Below are positions 33,867-46,667 of a DNA stretch of 64,000 bases, one piece after another; within the stretch, counting starts at the first letter, position 1; every line of letters starts with the position of its first letter. Where the stretch lies: assembly GCF_016920785.2 (NCBI RefSeq), contig NW_024609846.1, forward strand, positions 114,318,831-114,382,830, in the 5' to 3' direction. The notes under the pieces are model-generated. The model did no database searches. It saw only the letters and a program-made list of their open reading frames with translations, and had not been told where the DNA came from. Origin of the DNA: Ixodes scapularis. Its lineage: Eukaryota; Arthropoda; Arachnida; Ixodida; Ixodidae. The position numbers and the translations under genes are program-made.

Positions 33867-34089
33867 TAGGTCACATGACGTCAGTTTTTCCGCTAAATTT
33901 AGTGGAAAAATTTAACTGGTCTGCGCGTCCTGTGACGTCAGGTCACGCAACATCAATTTTCCTGGTTTAAGAAATTGAATTGGTATCTAGGTCTCGTGAT
34001 ATCAATTTCCTCGCTAAATTTAGTGGGAAATGCGCAGACGGATGGACAAAATTTTAGGAATTTTGGGCTCGCTTCGTTCTACAGGAACC

Positions 34090-35246
34090 CTCGGTAATTA
34101 GTGGCTTCCTTACCGTACCAGACCATCAAACCAGTAGTGAGGGCATCAATTTCCCATAGCTGGTGCGCAGAATGGGACAAAGAATCAGAAAATAAGCTTC
34201 ACTTCACCAAGCCCATTCTTGAATTATGGGGGAGTGCCTGTTTAAAGAACTGGTCCCAGGAGGTCTTACGTCGTCTTCGTATTCTTATATTACCCCCATA
34301 TACCTCGCTTGTGGGAAAGATCCTCAACTCTGTACACACTACGGATATGATGTATTGAACCCACACATTCTATGGGTGTGCTCCAATATTGAGGAAAAAC
34401 GACGGCATCATTTTCTCGAGTTCTTTTAGATATCATGCACCTTTTCACCCTGTTCTTTTACTGGAAGATCATCCTGTCATCTTATTTGATCCTGTAGTCA
34501 GTTTTATTTCTAGCTCTATCTATGCCAATTTTAAAACCACAATTATCCGTCAGATTACATGCCATACTAAAAATTTATGGTAAATTGCTAGGGCAATTGT
34601 GTTGCATAAGTGAAATGTTCTAGCATCGCAAACATTTAGAGATACCTTGCTTCAAGATGCCAGGTGCCTACGCATACCACGTGTACACTGGATAGTTTTT
34701 CCCAGAATGAAGCGGTACTACCGCTAATCGGGCTGATAAACCTGGGAATCTTCCAGAGCTTTCCATACTCTGGAGCTCCTCTCCCTCAATGCACACAGGT
34801 GGTCGAGCTCCTCCTCGCCTACCTTTCTGTTCACATGACCTCCCCTTTAACCAATTAGCGTTGAGCACTTCACTCCTCCTCTTTCACCCGTCAACCAATC
34901 AGCGTCGAGCCTTGCGGCCACGCTTTTATCTGGGCTTCACGAAATGCCAAACACCTATCCAAAGAATGTTTCACGTTAAAAGAATGTGATGCACAACCTA
35001 TACTTCGTTTCACCTTATGTCCAGACACAGCCGATGCTACGAGCTGATGGGACCTATTGGACGGCACCAAAAGTGCACCATCATAATGTTTGTCATGTTT
35101 CCGTACATGTTCTATCATAGCTGAACTATTCATAAACAGATAAGACCCAGCGACTTGTGCAAAACAAACTATATATAGTTTGGCACACTTTAGCCTATGT
35201 TGCATTTTGCAGCATAAAACCCTTAATCATCATCATTATCATCAAC
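34090..35246 (+). mobile_element. LINE 3' end with RNase H-like C-terminus and ATCATC tail
   Basis: Translated pieces ENKLHFTKPILELWGSACL, EVLRRLRI and then, one frame over, PHILWVCSNIEEKRRHHFLE and PVLLLEDHPV match the C-terminal part of I/Jockey-group LINEs (RLRI, CG..PHIL.CS). The 3' end GCATAAAACCCTTAATCATC, followed by ATCATTATCATCAAC, is a typical LINE tail. Frame-broken. Confidence 0.75.
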
Positions 35247-35249
35247 TAC

Positions 35250-38200
35250 ACAGTAGGTTTGACCCCCTCAAACATGGAACTAGCTGTTTAGTATAGAAGC
35301 AAAAGAAATGGAAACAAAATGCAGATTGATGAAGTGACTGTACGATCTGCTGTTAATGATTATTTTTGATGCATATGGAATCAAAGGCAAAATAAATAGT
35401 ATATGTTCAACTGAAGTTACTGAAATATAGTGAAAATAGAATAATTTTGATCACTCAAAGTGATGTTTCGTTCCAGTTTTAATGGGTGTAAAAAAATGGA
35501 ATGCTTAGTTCAGATTAAATAAAGTAAAAAGCTTTTGTCATTTGGTCATGAACGTCAATGATGTTTTATGTGTAGGACTTCATAACAAAAATTGGCACAT
35601 GAACGATAAATAGGCCTTCTTAATATAAATCCACTGCTCCAGCTAATTCATACTTGATTTTCTTATTGACTATCCGATCGAAGAGATAGAAGCAATATAA
35701 AGGCGATAACTAAACAAAACAGTTGACAAAAAATAAACCTAAAAAACAATCCATATAAATCTCCTTGTAATACCCAAATATCCTTGCTAAATCCCGACTT
35801 TCAAGAAGCTATCGTCAGAATATTGCCGTCCATCATATATAATACCTCCCGGTTTTACATTCAAAATAAATTGTAACGTCCCGTTTTGGAGGAGTGCTTT
35901 CTCCTTAGCACGTGGGTGCATTGCGGAGATGCACATAAAACAAATATTTCAAAACGTCCGAGTACTGTCAGTGTTTAATACAGAAATGAAATCGATTACA
36001 TTATTTGAGACAATAATCGCGTGTTCTGAAACTTTGCACGAAGACACGGTAACGATTACACCGTGTAGCGGGGCCTGAGCTATTAAATTTTCAGTATTAA
36101 TAAAGCAAAATTACGTTTTGGTGCACTGTTGGCGCAAATATCACATTTTGACAAACTGTAGCAGGGTAAGCACTTGGACGCTGGCACAAGTGGCGCAGCA
36201 ATCACATCACCGCATTTTCAGGTGACGTGCTAACAGACATTGGCATCTTCCCCAAAAGCGTCAGTGGCTGCTCGAAACAAATATTTTTCCCACTACAAGC
36301 AGTCATACGCTGCTTCTGTCAATGCTGGAATGGCTCTGTGCGTTACAGTCGAGTGCATGCTAAAAGCGAGTGTTCGCTGGACTCCTTTTACAATGACAGA
36401 AACTATAAGTTGTTTTACCCAGCTCGTGCTGATGATGACTTGCCCTCCTATAATTATTGACAAATTGAGGACAGCAGGGAGGTGGTTTTGCCTCCAGCGC
36501 GGGCTTCCTACCTTCGAAAAAGCTACATCTCGTGCAACTTGAGAGCGTGTGCGCAGCCAAAGCACTGTGGAGGGCACGGAATGCATGCTGAAGGCTGGGT
36601 GTTCAAAAAGCATGCCCTGCCAATTTCAGCTTGGCAGTGATTATATATATACTATAAACTCTTTTTGATGCTGTGCAGAAACAAGGTGATTCAAAGGAAG
36701 AATAGTTTTTATTTGTTTTTGTGGTTTTTACACAGTGAAACACACACACAAAAAAAAAATCAGTGGTAACTTTGTATGGGAGCAACAGATGAGATCAGAG
36801 TCATGACACACTGAAACAACTGCACCTCTTGGTGGCATGAGGGTGACTCAACTTTCACCGACCCTCGGGCACGTCCTGTTCACCGAAAAACAAAGAAAAA
36901 ATTTAAAAAAACAATGTGGGGAAAATGTTCACAGAACTTACAGTGACCAACTAGCTTCGTTTGAGCCAGCGTTCCCCACAACAGTTCCTCAACATGACCA
37001 AAGCCTCGTCCATCCTTGCATCACCTTCCCTTGGCTCCTCTTTCCGACGTACTCAAGCTAGCGTGGTTAGAAAGGTAAACCCAAAAACAGAAAGACAAAA
37101 CAACCGCTGCAAAAATACTCAGTCGTCAAAAATACCAAGGAACTGGCAGTAAATATATATATATATATTTATATATACCGTGCTCGTGATTAATGTGTTT
37201 ATTTCCACGCTTTTGTTTGAAATATTTTGCTTATATCCCTTTCCAAAAAACAGCTTTCCTGACTGCGTAATTCTACCTATGTTTATAGCGGAAACATTTG
37301 TAACCCTTATTACTGATTTCGTTATATATTACATATATATAAAAAATCGTTAACACCGGGCTCTTAACAAACTCTACAAGTGACTCCTAGGTAGAAATTA
37401 CAAAACAGCTATGGACACCACAGATGGATCGAGCAAGAGAACAAGGGGTCGGGGGCCAACAGTAGAAAAATGGTTGACACGAAAATAACAGATCTCAAAT
37501 CTTCTCTGCGGGCTCGGGTAATGCAACAGGGCTGCTGGTGTTGGTACGCACAATCAGCCTGTTGTATTTACGCTGGGTCTAGCCGTATATGTACACCAAC
37601 AGTGCTAAAAAACGAACCAGAACAAAAAAATATAACCTGTTGTGCTATCACGATTATTCACGTCTTCCAATGAAGGTCTGAGCACGGATATAGTGTACAT
37701 GCAGTATAGACACAGACGTGGAGAGAGAGAGAGAGAGAAATTTGTGCGACTACCTTTCATATCTATTTTTTTGCTCTCCTCAGAATGAGATCTTTTAGTG
37801 TCTTATGTGCAATGGGATTGAGTTGTGCATAAAGCCCATAGGTGGGGGAGGGGTTCACATATACATTTAACACGTCAAATACCACCTCGTAAGGAAACAT
37901 TATTTCCTCTGTAAAGAGATTCACTCCTTCCGAGATTCAGAGTGAAGCACGATGTAGTGCTGCACACAAAAGATCACAGAATTCGTCTGGAGGGAATTAC
38001 TTGCTTTGTATCGATGGGATAAAGGCTGTAGATGAAAGACTTGCGAAACTGGTTTCTTTAGGTTGATTTTTGAGGATGTTCATTTTGAGTTTAAAATTTT
38101 AAACCTAAATATCAAAATGGTGCACCAGAGAAGCTTCATCTTTGGTCTTTGGGCACAAAAATTTCTTGCAGACTTCGTTAAGTGCTTCAGTGAATGTCAG

Positions 38201-41200
38201 CCTTGATTTGTTCTGTTATGAAGTAGCGTAAATGTCTTGCAGCCTCTGCCATGCTCTCATGACTGACTTGTTACCGAATAATAAAAGTGAAGCTGAAGCT
38301 GCGCCATATTAGACGGTAACTTCTGGCATTACTTTTAGCGATTCGGGTGAACGGTGTATGGCATAAAAAGTTGAAATGCCCTCCGAACTGCAACACACTA
38401 AATGCATGTTACAATTTTATCCCCCCCCTCCCTCCCCCCATTGAAATAAAGTCATCACGACTTTAGCAGTTCTCCTTGCACCGAGGCTTGCCCAATAAAT
38501 GACTGATCAATGGTTGATGACACAAAAACTGGCATTTATGTAAAGCCAATCAGTGAAACAAAAGAAGAAAGTTTCACCACAAGTTTGGTAATGAACAGTC
38601 CCTCGGTCCGCTGTGCATACAAAACTGACAATTGTTCAGATCTCGCACCGCACCTTCAAGAGCTAACGACAGCACCTTGCTAGCTAGTAATTCGCTTCTG
38701 CAGGTTTGCAGACAAATGGATTCTCTCTCTCTCCACAAAGCAAATGTGTTGCAGCAAGATGGCCTCTCTCTCTCTCTCTACAAATAACTGAAACGCCTCG
38801 TCCTTTCCCACAACCAATGACATGCCCCCCCACCCCAAAAAAAAAAACACATCTCTGGGGCGTTCATCACACTTGAAGTTGGGAAGCGGGGGTGGTGGGT
38901 GGTATTTGTACTGATATACTTCACTCGAAGTAGAGAGACGATGAGAAGAGACTAGCAGGTAGCATAATGGGAGAGAGAGACAGCCTCAAGACAGGGACAG
39001 AACACTACCACGTCTTTCTTTGTTGTTATTGGGGAGGAGTACAGCATGTGAGTACAAGTGTTATGTACACATGGACACTCTTCCGAGGTTACAACGAGAC
39101 TGCACGCCTTTACAAGACTGGAATGACACTTTGGGGTTTGGGGGAGGTTCCGGCCACTGGGACAATGCAAGCCGTCGCGCGACGCACAAAGGCGGATGGC
39201 GAGGGAAGTCGGCTCCTCACACAAATGGTTGCCATGTCTCTCGAGTGCTACAGCCTAAAGCGAGCTAACCATAGCGGAAACCCTTGAGCCTCAGTTAAGG
39301 AACGACTAGTGGTTTTCTTTTGACAATTTGGCAGAGTAGACCTGGGAGTTTAGAATGTAAACATATCATTATTCGCTTGGCGGCAAATAATGCTGCAGTG
39401 AAGCAGCATGGCTTGCCGGTTCCAGTCAAGGGGGCAGTCGCAAGCAATCACTCAAAGTTTTTTTTTGCTGTCTTTCCACTGTACCTCAGAATATGATGCT
39501 TCTAAAGCTTGATGCTAGCAGTCTTAAAATATGCTTTTCATTCTTACAGGAGGTATAGATCCTTGTGAGAAGTTGCTCTTGAGGCACATTCTAAAGTACA
39601 AAGGGCCTGATTACAGTTCGCTCTTGGGTTGGACTAGCAGTAAAGGCTTTGACTCTACGTTCGCTAGGAAGGTATGAATATGTTTCTTAGGCATGCGGTT
39701 ATTCATAGGTTTAGTGAGCGGGATGCACTATATTCGCTAGAGCATCGCATATGTGGCAATTGAAATAACTACACTGAAGAAAATATTTCATAGATGTCAA
39801 GTTTGGGTAGTAGTTTTTTTTTTCTTTTTGGCAAAGTCGATTGCGTTAAGGTACCCAAACCCATTATCTGGAAAATTTAACAGCAAGTAAAACAAGGATG
39901 AAGACGGGGAATACTGTTTAAAAGGTTCACCGTCGCATCCAAAGAACAAGAAACGTGCCAAGTATCCAATGCAACAAGTCGTCCGACTGCAACAACCGAT
40001 GAAAAGAGAGTAATGCCCGTTGAACGTTTTCGCGACTACCTTTACTAACTCGTACACACCTAATCTGCCTCTTCTAATTTGTACCTATGGCATGGACATA
40101 CAGTAACACGAAAAACAGACGAAGCTCAGAAGCGTCTTCCCAAAGATGCAACAAGCAGCGAAAACACATGTTTGATTCAACATTGCAACAGCATACGTCC
40201 TGTCAACGAGCACATGCTTGTGCAGTAACACGCCGCATGCAAGAAAATCACTGGGGTCGATATGAAGCATTACATATTCCATGAGAAACACAGTGCACCC
40301 AATGCCCGTGAAAGCACTGCCCTGTTTTGTAGGTGAATGGCTAAACCGGAAAAGGTATAAAACACTTGACTCGAAAAAATGTGGGAAACGAAAGCACAAT
40401 TTTCACTCGGGTGTGTTTTGATTGGCAAAACGCCACACTGCCATTCCTACGTCCGAATGGTTCAACGTCAGCCCTCCTCACGATGCCTTCAAAATCGAGA
40501 CTTGTAATTGAGACAACAGCAATGCACCTTTTATGAAAAAGCCAAACGAAACAAGATTCATCGATAAGGTCCGTCATGCACCTTGGACAGAAGTGTGAAG
40601 TGTGGAGTGATTGACACTTCCGCGGAACATGGAACAAAGCCTGAAGGCAACACTGAGCTCCTTCCCAGCAGACAGCGCTTCGAAAAGTACAATGAAAATA
40701 AGTTACTGACGAGAAACACGCATACAAACAATGCTCTTTTGTGTTTCATGTGTTTCATGAAGATGAAAGGCGTGGAAGGTCAACCCCGGGAAGAAGGGCT
40801 GTGGTTTACAAACATTTGTACCATATACCATCTTTTTCTAGTGTGGTAAAATGAACCAGGAACTGGGGAAACAAGTGGTGTGAGAAAACAGGCAAAAAGC
40901 ATGACTTATGGGGGAAAAAAATAAAACTGAAACCTGCTTGACAGAAAGCACGAACCCAAAGGGCAAGGGACAAATTAAGAAACACAAAAAGATGTCTCTG
41001 CTACAGAGGCTGCTACCAGCAACCACGGATTTCTTTTTTGGCAGCTCTTGTCAGTAGCGTGCAGAGTATTCCTGGGCACAAAAACCATAGGTCCTCTGTA
41101 ATGCTCCTCTTCAGTGGTAACAATAAGAATAAAAGAGCCGACAGAAGGTGTAAGATCCAGGTAAGACGGGAACAGGGAAGTGGCGACAACAGAACACCTG

Positions 41201-41530
41201 TGTCGCCTTTTTCTCCGAGCGTTTCTCGTCGCTTGAGCTCGCACTGCTGCAGTTCAGAGAAAAATGGAAGAAAGAAAGGACAATTGCATTTTGAAACTCA
41301 CTTTGCTAGAACCTAATCTGCAAAAGGAATAGTCTTTTGCAGGTTACAAACTACAGGAAAGTGCAAAGGAACTCGTGTAAAGATGGTGCCTGGCAAGGAG
41401 GAAAAACCTGCACAGGCCACACTATTCATTGCTAGCTCCATTTGCATTGCTTGAAGCATGAGCAATAATCCAAGCACTCTTTTCCCACAACTCTTGCTTC
41501 ATTTTTAGGTGGCTGATCTGGGCATGCCGA
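35250..41530. other. Gene-free AT-rich stretch
   Basis: No coding similarity found on either strand. Simple repeats: TA at 37151-37175, GA at 37720-37738, CT at 38723-38734 and 38765-38781, and runs of C/A near 38825-38848. The short open frames here lack splice context and protein-like composition. Confidence 0.6.
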
Positions 41531-41566
41531 ATAATAGGGTTGTGCGAATATTGGAATTTTCAAATA

Positions 41567-42591
41567 CAGTATAGACCACTTACAACGTAACCGCTTATAG
41601 TGCAGGACCGGGTATAACGCGGTTTTTTTAAACCACCGGTTTGCCTCCCATAGAACTCCATGTAATTACATACCGCTTAAAATGCAGGCGCGCGAAGTGA
41701 AATACCGGTTAGAGTGCGGTTTCTGGCACAGCCCGGCGATCACGCCGACGACCGGAGCAGCGAGCACGCTTCCCTGTGCGACACTAGATAGCGGCGCTGA
41801 CGGTGCGAGCCGCAAGCGGCACTCGCAAGACAAGGCAACACCACCTGGACAACCGCAACGACAGACCAATCGCAGGTCAAGAAGTGTTCGCGCGCGTTGC
41901 ATGCCGGTCGCGGGCCGGCTGCTTTTATCCGCAAACATGGCGTCGGTTGTGATTGTCGTCGTAGACGGCGTTCATCTCATCGTTCCGCGTAAAAGCGCTA
42001 TCCTTGACTGTGAATTTTCGTTGTGTGTCGTTAAGATAACCCAGCACGTACGTCGTGGCGGCGCTCTCAAGACGGCAGAAACACCCGTGTCGTCGTGTGT
42101 TTACTTCGACTACAGTGGTGATTTCTAAGCATTTGTGTCCTCGAACATCGCCCGGATTTCTTATTTGGCGCATTTCATGTGTGTGCTCAAGTTCAAGGTA
42201 TTACTGGCGCGTACCGTATGAAGGATGCGAATTTTCACGCGTTTTCATCTTCGGAGAAAAGTGATTAGGGTTACCAATCCTGAACGCTCGCAACGTCCGT
42301 CTCAACCCGCGACGCCGTTAAAAGGCTGCGCCAGGCAAAAGTCGCTCATTTCTTTCAAAATGTGTGACTCACTTGAGAGAGAAGTGTACTAGTCTGGTGA
42401 AATAAAGACTTTCCTCAAACTAAGCTTTATTTTTCATCTAACATAGAAATAAATTCTTTTACAAAGGTAAGTCAGTTGTCTCATGGCATGTATTTTGGCC
42501 TGAAAAATTGATGTTTTGGTTATAGTGCGGTACCGCTTATAGTGCGCATTTTTGCGACTCCCACGACATACGTTATATGCAGTCTACACTA
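41567..42591. mobile_element. 1.0-kb pogo/Tigger-like nonautonomous element (TA target)
   Basis: Starts CAGTATAGACCACTTACAAC and the right end is its inverted match (GTTATATGCAGTCTACACT). Subterminal ACCGCTTATAGTGC words occur on both sides. TA flanks. The GC-rich middle (41690-42130) has no recognised domain. Confidence 0.72.
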
Positions 42592-43256
42592 TAGTCGGTT
42601 GCAAGCTAAGAAAAAACCGGAAATGCCTCTCAGAGGAAAATGTAATCCTACGCCGAGAAACGCCAGCCAATCGTTTTCATGACGTCACGATTCCGTGGAC
42701 CAATCGCAATCCTTTTGAAAAAAAAAAAAAAACAAAAAAAACTCAATATGGTTGCTGGCCTTAGCAACGCGACGCTAGTTTCTCGTGACAATTATTCTGC
42801 TTTTTTGAACCGTGTTTTACGTGCCCGAGGTTACGCCACGAAATCTTAATGGTATCGGCTTGCGTTTGCAGCAGTTTTTGCGCGACAACGTGAGAATCCA
42901 GCGACGCTATCGCCAACGAAAATTTCGAAGCGGGCGCGAGGCTTAGCACTGCTGAGAGGTATGTTAGACGGTATGTTAGACAGCATCTTGGGCAGAAAAT
43001 GAATTGGGAAGACGGTACATTGGACATGACTTTCTTTCTTTACTAAACAGCTATTTCGTTGACAAAAACATATTCTGACTTATTTAAATGTCTTGAATGA
43101 ATTAAATAAATATTGTAGTAGTTTAAGACACGTTTTCTGGAGGAAGAAAAAGCAACGTTGCTAGCGAGCTACTTTCTCGACGGCGGAGGCACTTCAGGTG
43201 GGCGCAATGCGCTTGTGGGTGGAGCTAAAAGATTGTTCTCAGGTTGCATCCGACTA
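42592..43256. mobile_element. TA-target MITE directly abutting 41567-42591
   Basis: TIR AGTCGGTTGCAA at the left and TTGCATCCGACT at the right, TA at both edges. It shares its AGTCGG end with the 149-bp palindrome at 12891-13039. It starts within about two bases of the previous element's end. Confidence 0.68.
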
Positions 43257-44682
43257 TAGTATTTTTGAATAATATGCTATTCAATACTCGCTTCAAGATG
43301 AACTGCAATGTTCATATTTTTGTGTCAATTGTGTCGTGTCAATAGCAGTAGGTTAGCCCTTTTGAGTGTGCTTCTTACCAAGCACCGGTACACTGCAGAG
43401 AAACAACACCCACGGAGCTTGCTTCTACGGACGTTGCTTCTCTGAAGTTCACCGGTGCTCAGTAAGAAGTGCTCTCAACGGAGCTGCCGCGATTAACGCT
43501 TTGAGAAGTACAAATATTAGATTTGCGTGCTTAGGAGGAAAGTGCAATTTCAAAGTAGGATGGTGCATGTGTGTGCCATCCTAAAGGAATTGAAAAGCTA
43601 ATTTTAGTGTTATTACATTTATGGACTGTCGCCTCATTAAAGTCCAGTACCTATATTGGGATGGCTAGTAAACGACGCATTTGACATAAAATAATACCTA
43701 TAGAGATGCCCAGCTATACCTAATCGAGGGGATTTGCAAGTGAAAGTTAGTGGCATATAGCAAGCTTGCTATATGCCATTAACTTTTCTTCAATCTCGCA
43801 TCTGAGAAAAGAAAATTTGCGTGGATGATCACGCAACGTGATGCGAATGGACAGCGTCAGCTGATGTGACATTTCAATGATAATGCACCGTGATCGACTA
43901 GAAGTTCTGGTGATGTTGCAGCACGCGGTGTCTCGCATAACCCATAACTGATCACAAGCAGGACAGCTAGCACCAAACACGTTCTCGCGGACACACTGCA
44001 CAAATTGCTTGGTCGCACCAGAGTGTCTATTCTTCGCTCGGTAAGATTCCCTTCTACGTTCCGCTTCATGTTCACACATGGCATGATCTTGACGTCTGAT
44101 GCATTCGATCCTAGCACCCAGGATGAGACCGCCGGCGCCATCTCATCGACAACGTTTTCTCTCACAGGGGCATTTACGCCGTCGAGCAGCCGCTGCTTGC
44201 TCCGGCGCGTATATTTTGACCGCCCCATTCTTGCGCACAAAGGCTTAGAGCGCCGAGGAAATAGGCGACCGGAGGCAAGAAAGAGCAGGCGGTGAGGAGT
44301 GCAATCTTTTGATCCTCAGTTCAATTGCGATTGGCAAAACACGCTGTGCCTCAACTGCGGCTATTATTGGTGAAAGGGCGAAGGTATCACTGCCATACTC
44401 GCCCTCTTTCAGCGCCAAGGTCACCTGCGATAAACATGCGCATGCTCCATACGTTTTTGGTAACACGACACTCAACCAGTGCAATAAGACCAGTACAGCT
44501 GACGCCGTAAAAAAAGACAATCATGAATGACGAACGCAGGCTGTCAGAACATCTGTGACTAACATGTACAATAGCCGCAGTATTATGTACAAACTTTCAC
44601 TGTAGTGTAGAGCATTCACAAAGCTTCCATTTCTTTTTAAATACATCAGGCATGCATGTGCACCACCCTACTTTGAAAGTGT

Positions 44683-46138
44683 CCCAGGCGAAAATTTCTA
44701 ACTGGGACCAGTTGGCACCTCAACTGGTTTCAACTGGGACTAACTGGTACCAACTGGGAATCAACTGGGACCAATAAGAGTCCAACTAAGACCAGCTGAG
44801 GGGTCAACTGGTTTGAACCATTCCCAGTTGGGAGTCAACTGGTTTGAATCATTCCCAGTTGGGAGTCAACTGGTTTGACTCCCAGTTGGGAATGGAGTGA
44901 ACTGGGACCAGTTAGGAAAGGAACTGGTTGGAGCGATTCCCAGTCGGACTTCAAATGCCTTTCCCGTTCCCAGTTCACACGGGGCAACAATTTTGACAAG
45001 TTGCGGCTGTACTGACCTTTGCTAATGAAGAAAATTAAAAACACTTACATTTTTAGATTGATACAAATAGGGAAATTTTTAATTACTGGGTACGTTTATA
45101 TATTTATAAAAATAATATAAAAATTTTAATTAACTAAATAATTTTTTTAATTGGAAAATATAATTAGTGACAAAATGTGTTCACCCAAATGAACATTTAG
45201 TGCATTATTAAAATATATTAAACATTTATTAAAATACCTACAGTATTTTTTTTTTCTTTTATAAATAAATTTATCTTTTGGCCAATCAGCTAGCCGGCCG
45301 CCGTGGCACGCGGCTGCGGATTAGCGGTACGCGCCGTCGACAGATGGCGCAGCCTATGCTGACGCCGGCATAGGACGCCGGAGTCGGACGGACGCGGTAG
45401 AGAAGGGTCGCCATCGCCCAAGTTGGCGTCGTTATGAAAACGTCAAAACTACAGCTGCGCTTCTTTGGACCTAACTGTACACACACCATGGTGGCAGCGG
45501 TGAACTTCGAGGATGGCAAGATGCAGTTCAGCGATTGGAGGGCACCCAGGAAAGACCGGACGGAAGAGAAAACGCTGCGGAGAGCACGATGGCAAAAATG
45601 GCGGGAGGTCTACCTCGAAAATGTTCGACTGTTGTGACAGAGATTGCAAGGTGGGAGCGCTACCACGTCCTATCAGGACTTCACCTGCACAACGCGGGAT
45701 CACGCGTGAGCACCTTTCTTCACGCGATGGGGAGAGAAGCTGAGGACGTCTTCACTAACAGACGCCAGCGGCCGATCTTCCTTCATCTCGAGAATACTAC
45801 CTCTGAAAAAGCTATTCAACCGTCGCAAGCAAGTGGCTAAACCCGGAGCGTGTACGTCACCGAACCTATTATTTAGTTTCATTCTCCAAGTTTTTGACAA
45901 TAAAGTCTTATCAACCTTCCATTTTGTGCTGTGTTTCATTGTTGCCGGAGTTGGTACCAGCGGTAACTGGGACCAACTCCAACTGAGACCAGTTGTAACT
46001 GGGACCAATTCCAGCTGGGACCAACTCCAACTGGGACCAGTGGGACAACTCCAACTGGGACCAGTTGCAACTGGGAATTGTTCCATAAACCAGTTGCAAC
46101 TGGGACCAACTGGTCCCAGTTGAAAATTTTCACCTGGG
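44683..46138. mobile_element. Element with AACTGGGACCA subterminal arrays (family C, long)
   Basis: Ends CCCAGGCGAAAATTTC and GAAAATTTTCACCTGGG. About 250 bases at the left and 190 at the right are dense in AACTGGGACCAGTTGG in both orientations. The middle is AT-rich (45040-45280) then GC-rich (45290-45830) without a recognised ORF. No clear target duplication. Confidence 0.78.
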
Positions 46139-46667
46139 GTGCTTTTGTCCTAAGCATATGCGACTGTCACATTTGTACTTATTTAAAGTGATGATCGCGG
46201 TAGGTTAGCCCCATCGAGAGCGCTTTTTACTTAACACTGGTGCACTGCAGAGAAGCAGCACCCGTGGAAGCGAGCTCCCCAGGTGTATTTATAGTTCTTG
46301 AAGCAGCACTTCAAAACATACAAATATCGCAGTTCATCCTGAAGCGAATATCGAATAGCATATTATTCTAAACTACTATTCGAAAATTAGAATATTCGCG
46401 CGCACATTCCTACTAGATTCAGTTACAGGCTTCAATGAACATTATGATGGACACTTGCAAATTCTAAAGCACAAAACAAAAAGGACAAAAACAAATGCAT
46501 ATAAACAGATACCAAATACATAAGTTTGTTTATATTTTGTTTTTCTCCTCCTACGTCTCGCGTTTTTGTATCCTAGATCGAAATGAAATCTTCATGCGGA
46601 ATTGCCTAAGGTATTTTTGGCTCAAGCACCCGGCGTGGAGCGGGAGGTACGGCCAGATACACACCTT

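Larger units (their letters stand above)
29485..34040. repeat. Palindromic minisatellite, unit about 55 bp, interrupted by insertions
   Basis: The repeating unit contains the palindrome CCCGCTAAATTTAGCGGG, then AAACTGAATTGGTGTATAGG and TCACGTGACGTCA. Blocks are at 29485-29745, 30840-31002, 32313-32383, 33642-33705 and 33867-34040. The gaps are occupied by other elements; 29746-30839 holds unassigned sequence with T(21) and T(23) tracts. Confidence 0.85.
41535..46412. mobile_element. Outer DNA element whose left TIR and interior host three insertions
   Basis: Left TIR TAGGGTTGTGCGAATATT (41535-) and right AATATTCGCGCGCACATTCC (to 46410). The left arm breaks at 41566 and continues at 43257-43305 (GAATAATATGCTATTCAATA), which pairs with 46331-46380. 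Removing 41567-43256 gives a continuous arm of about 80 bases. A direct repeat (GTAGGTTAGCCC onward) occurs at 43349 and 46199. Confidence 0.78.

Noticed and set aside
35036..35066. CTGATGGGACC hairpin resembling a hammerhead core
   Set aside because: No GAAA in the required place and no pairing stem I. Probably chance within the LINE 3' region.
36240..36613. Overlapping open frames of about 100 codons on both strands
   Set aside because: No splice context, no motif, and equal openness on both strands suggests low stop density by chance.
41682..42128. 148-codon open frame
   Set aside because: Lies entirely in the GC-rich middle of a nonautonomous TA element, with no recognisable transposase motif.
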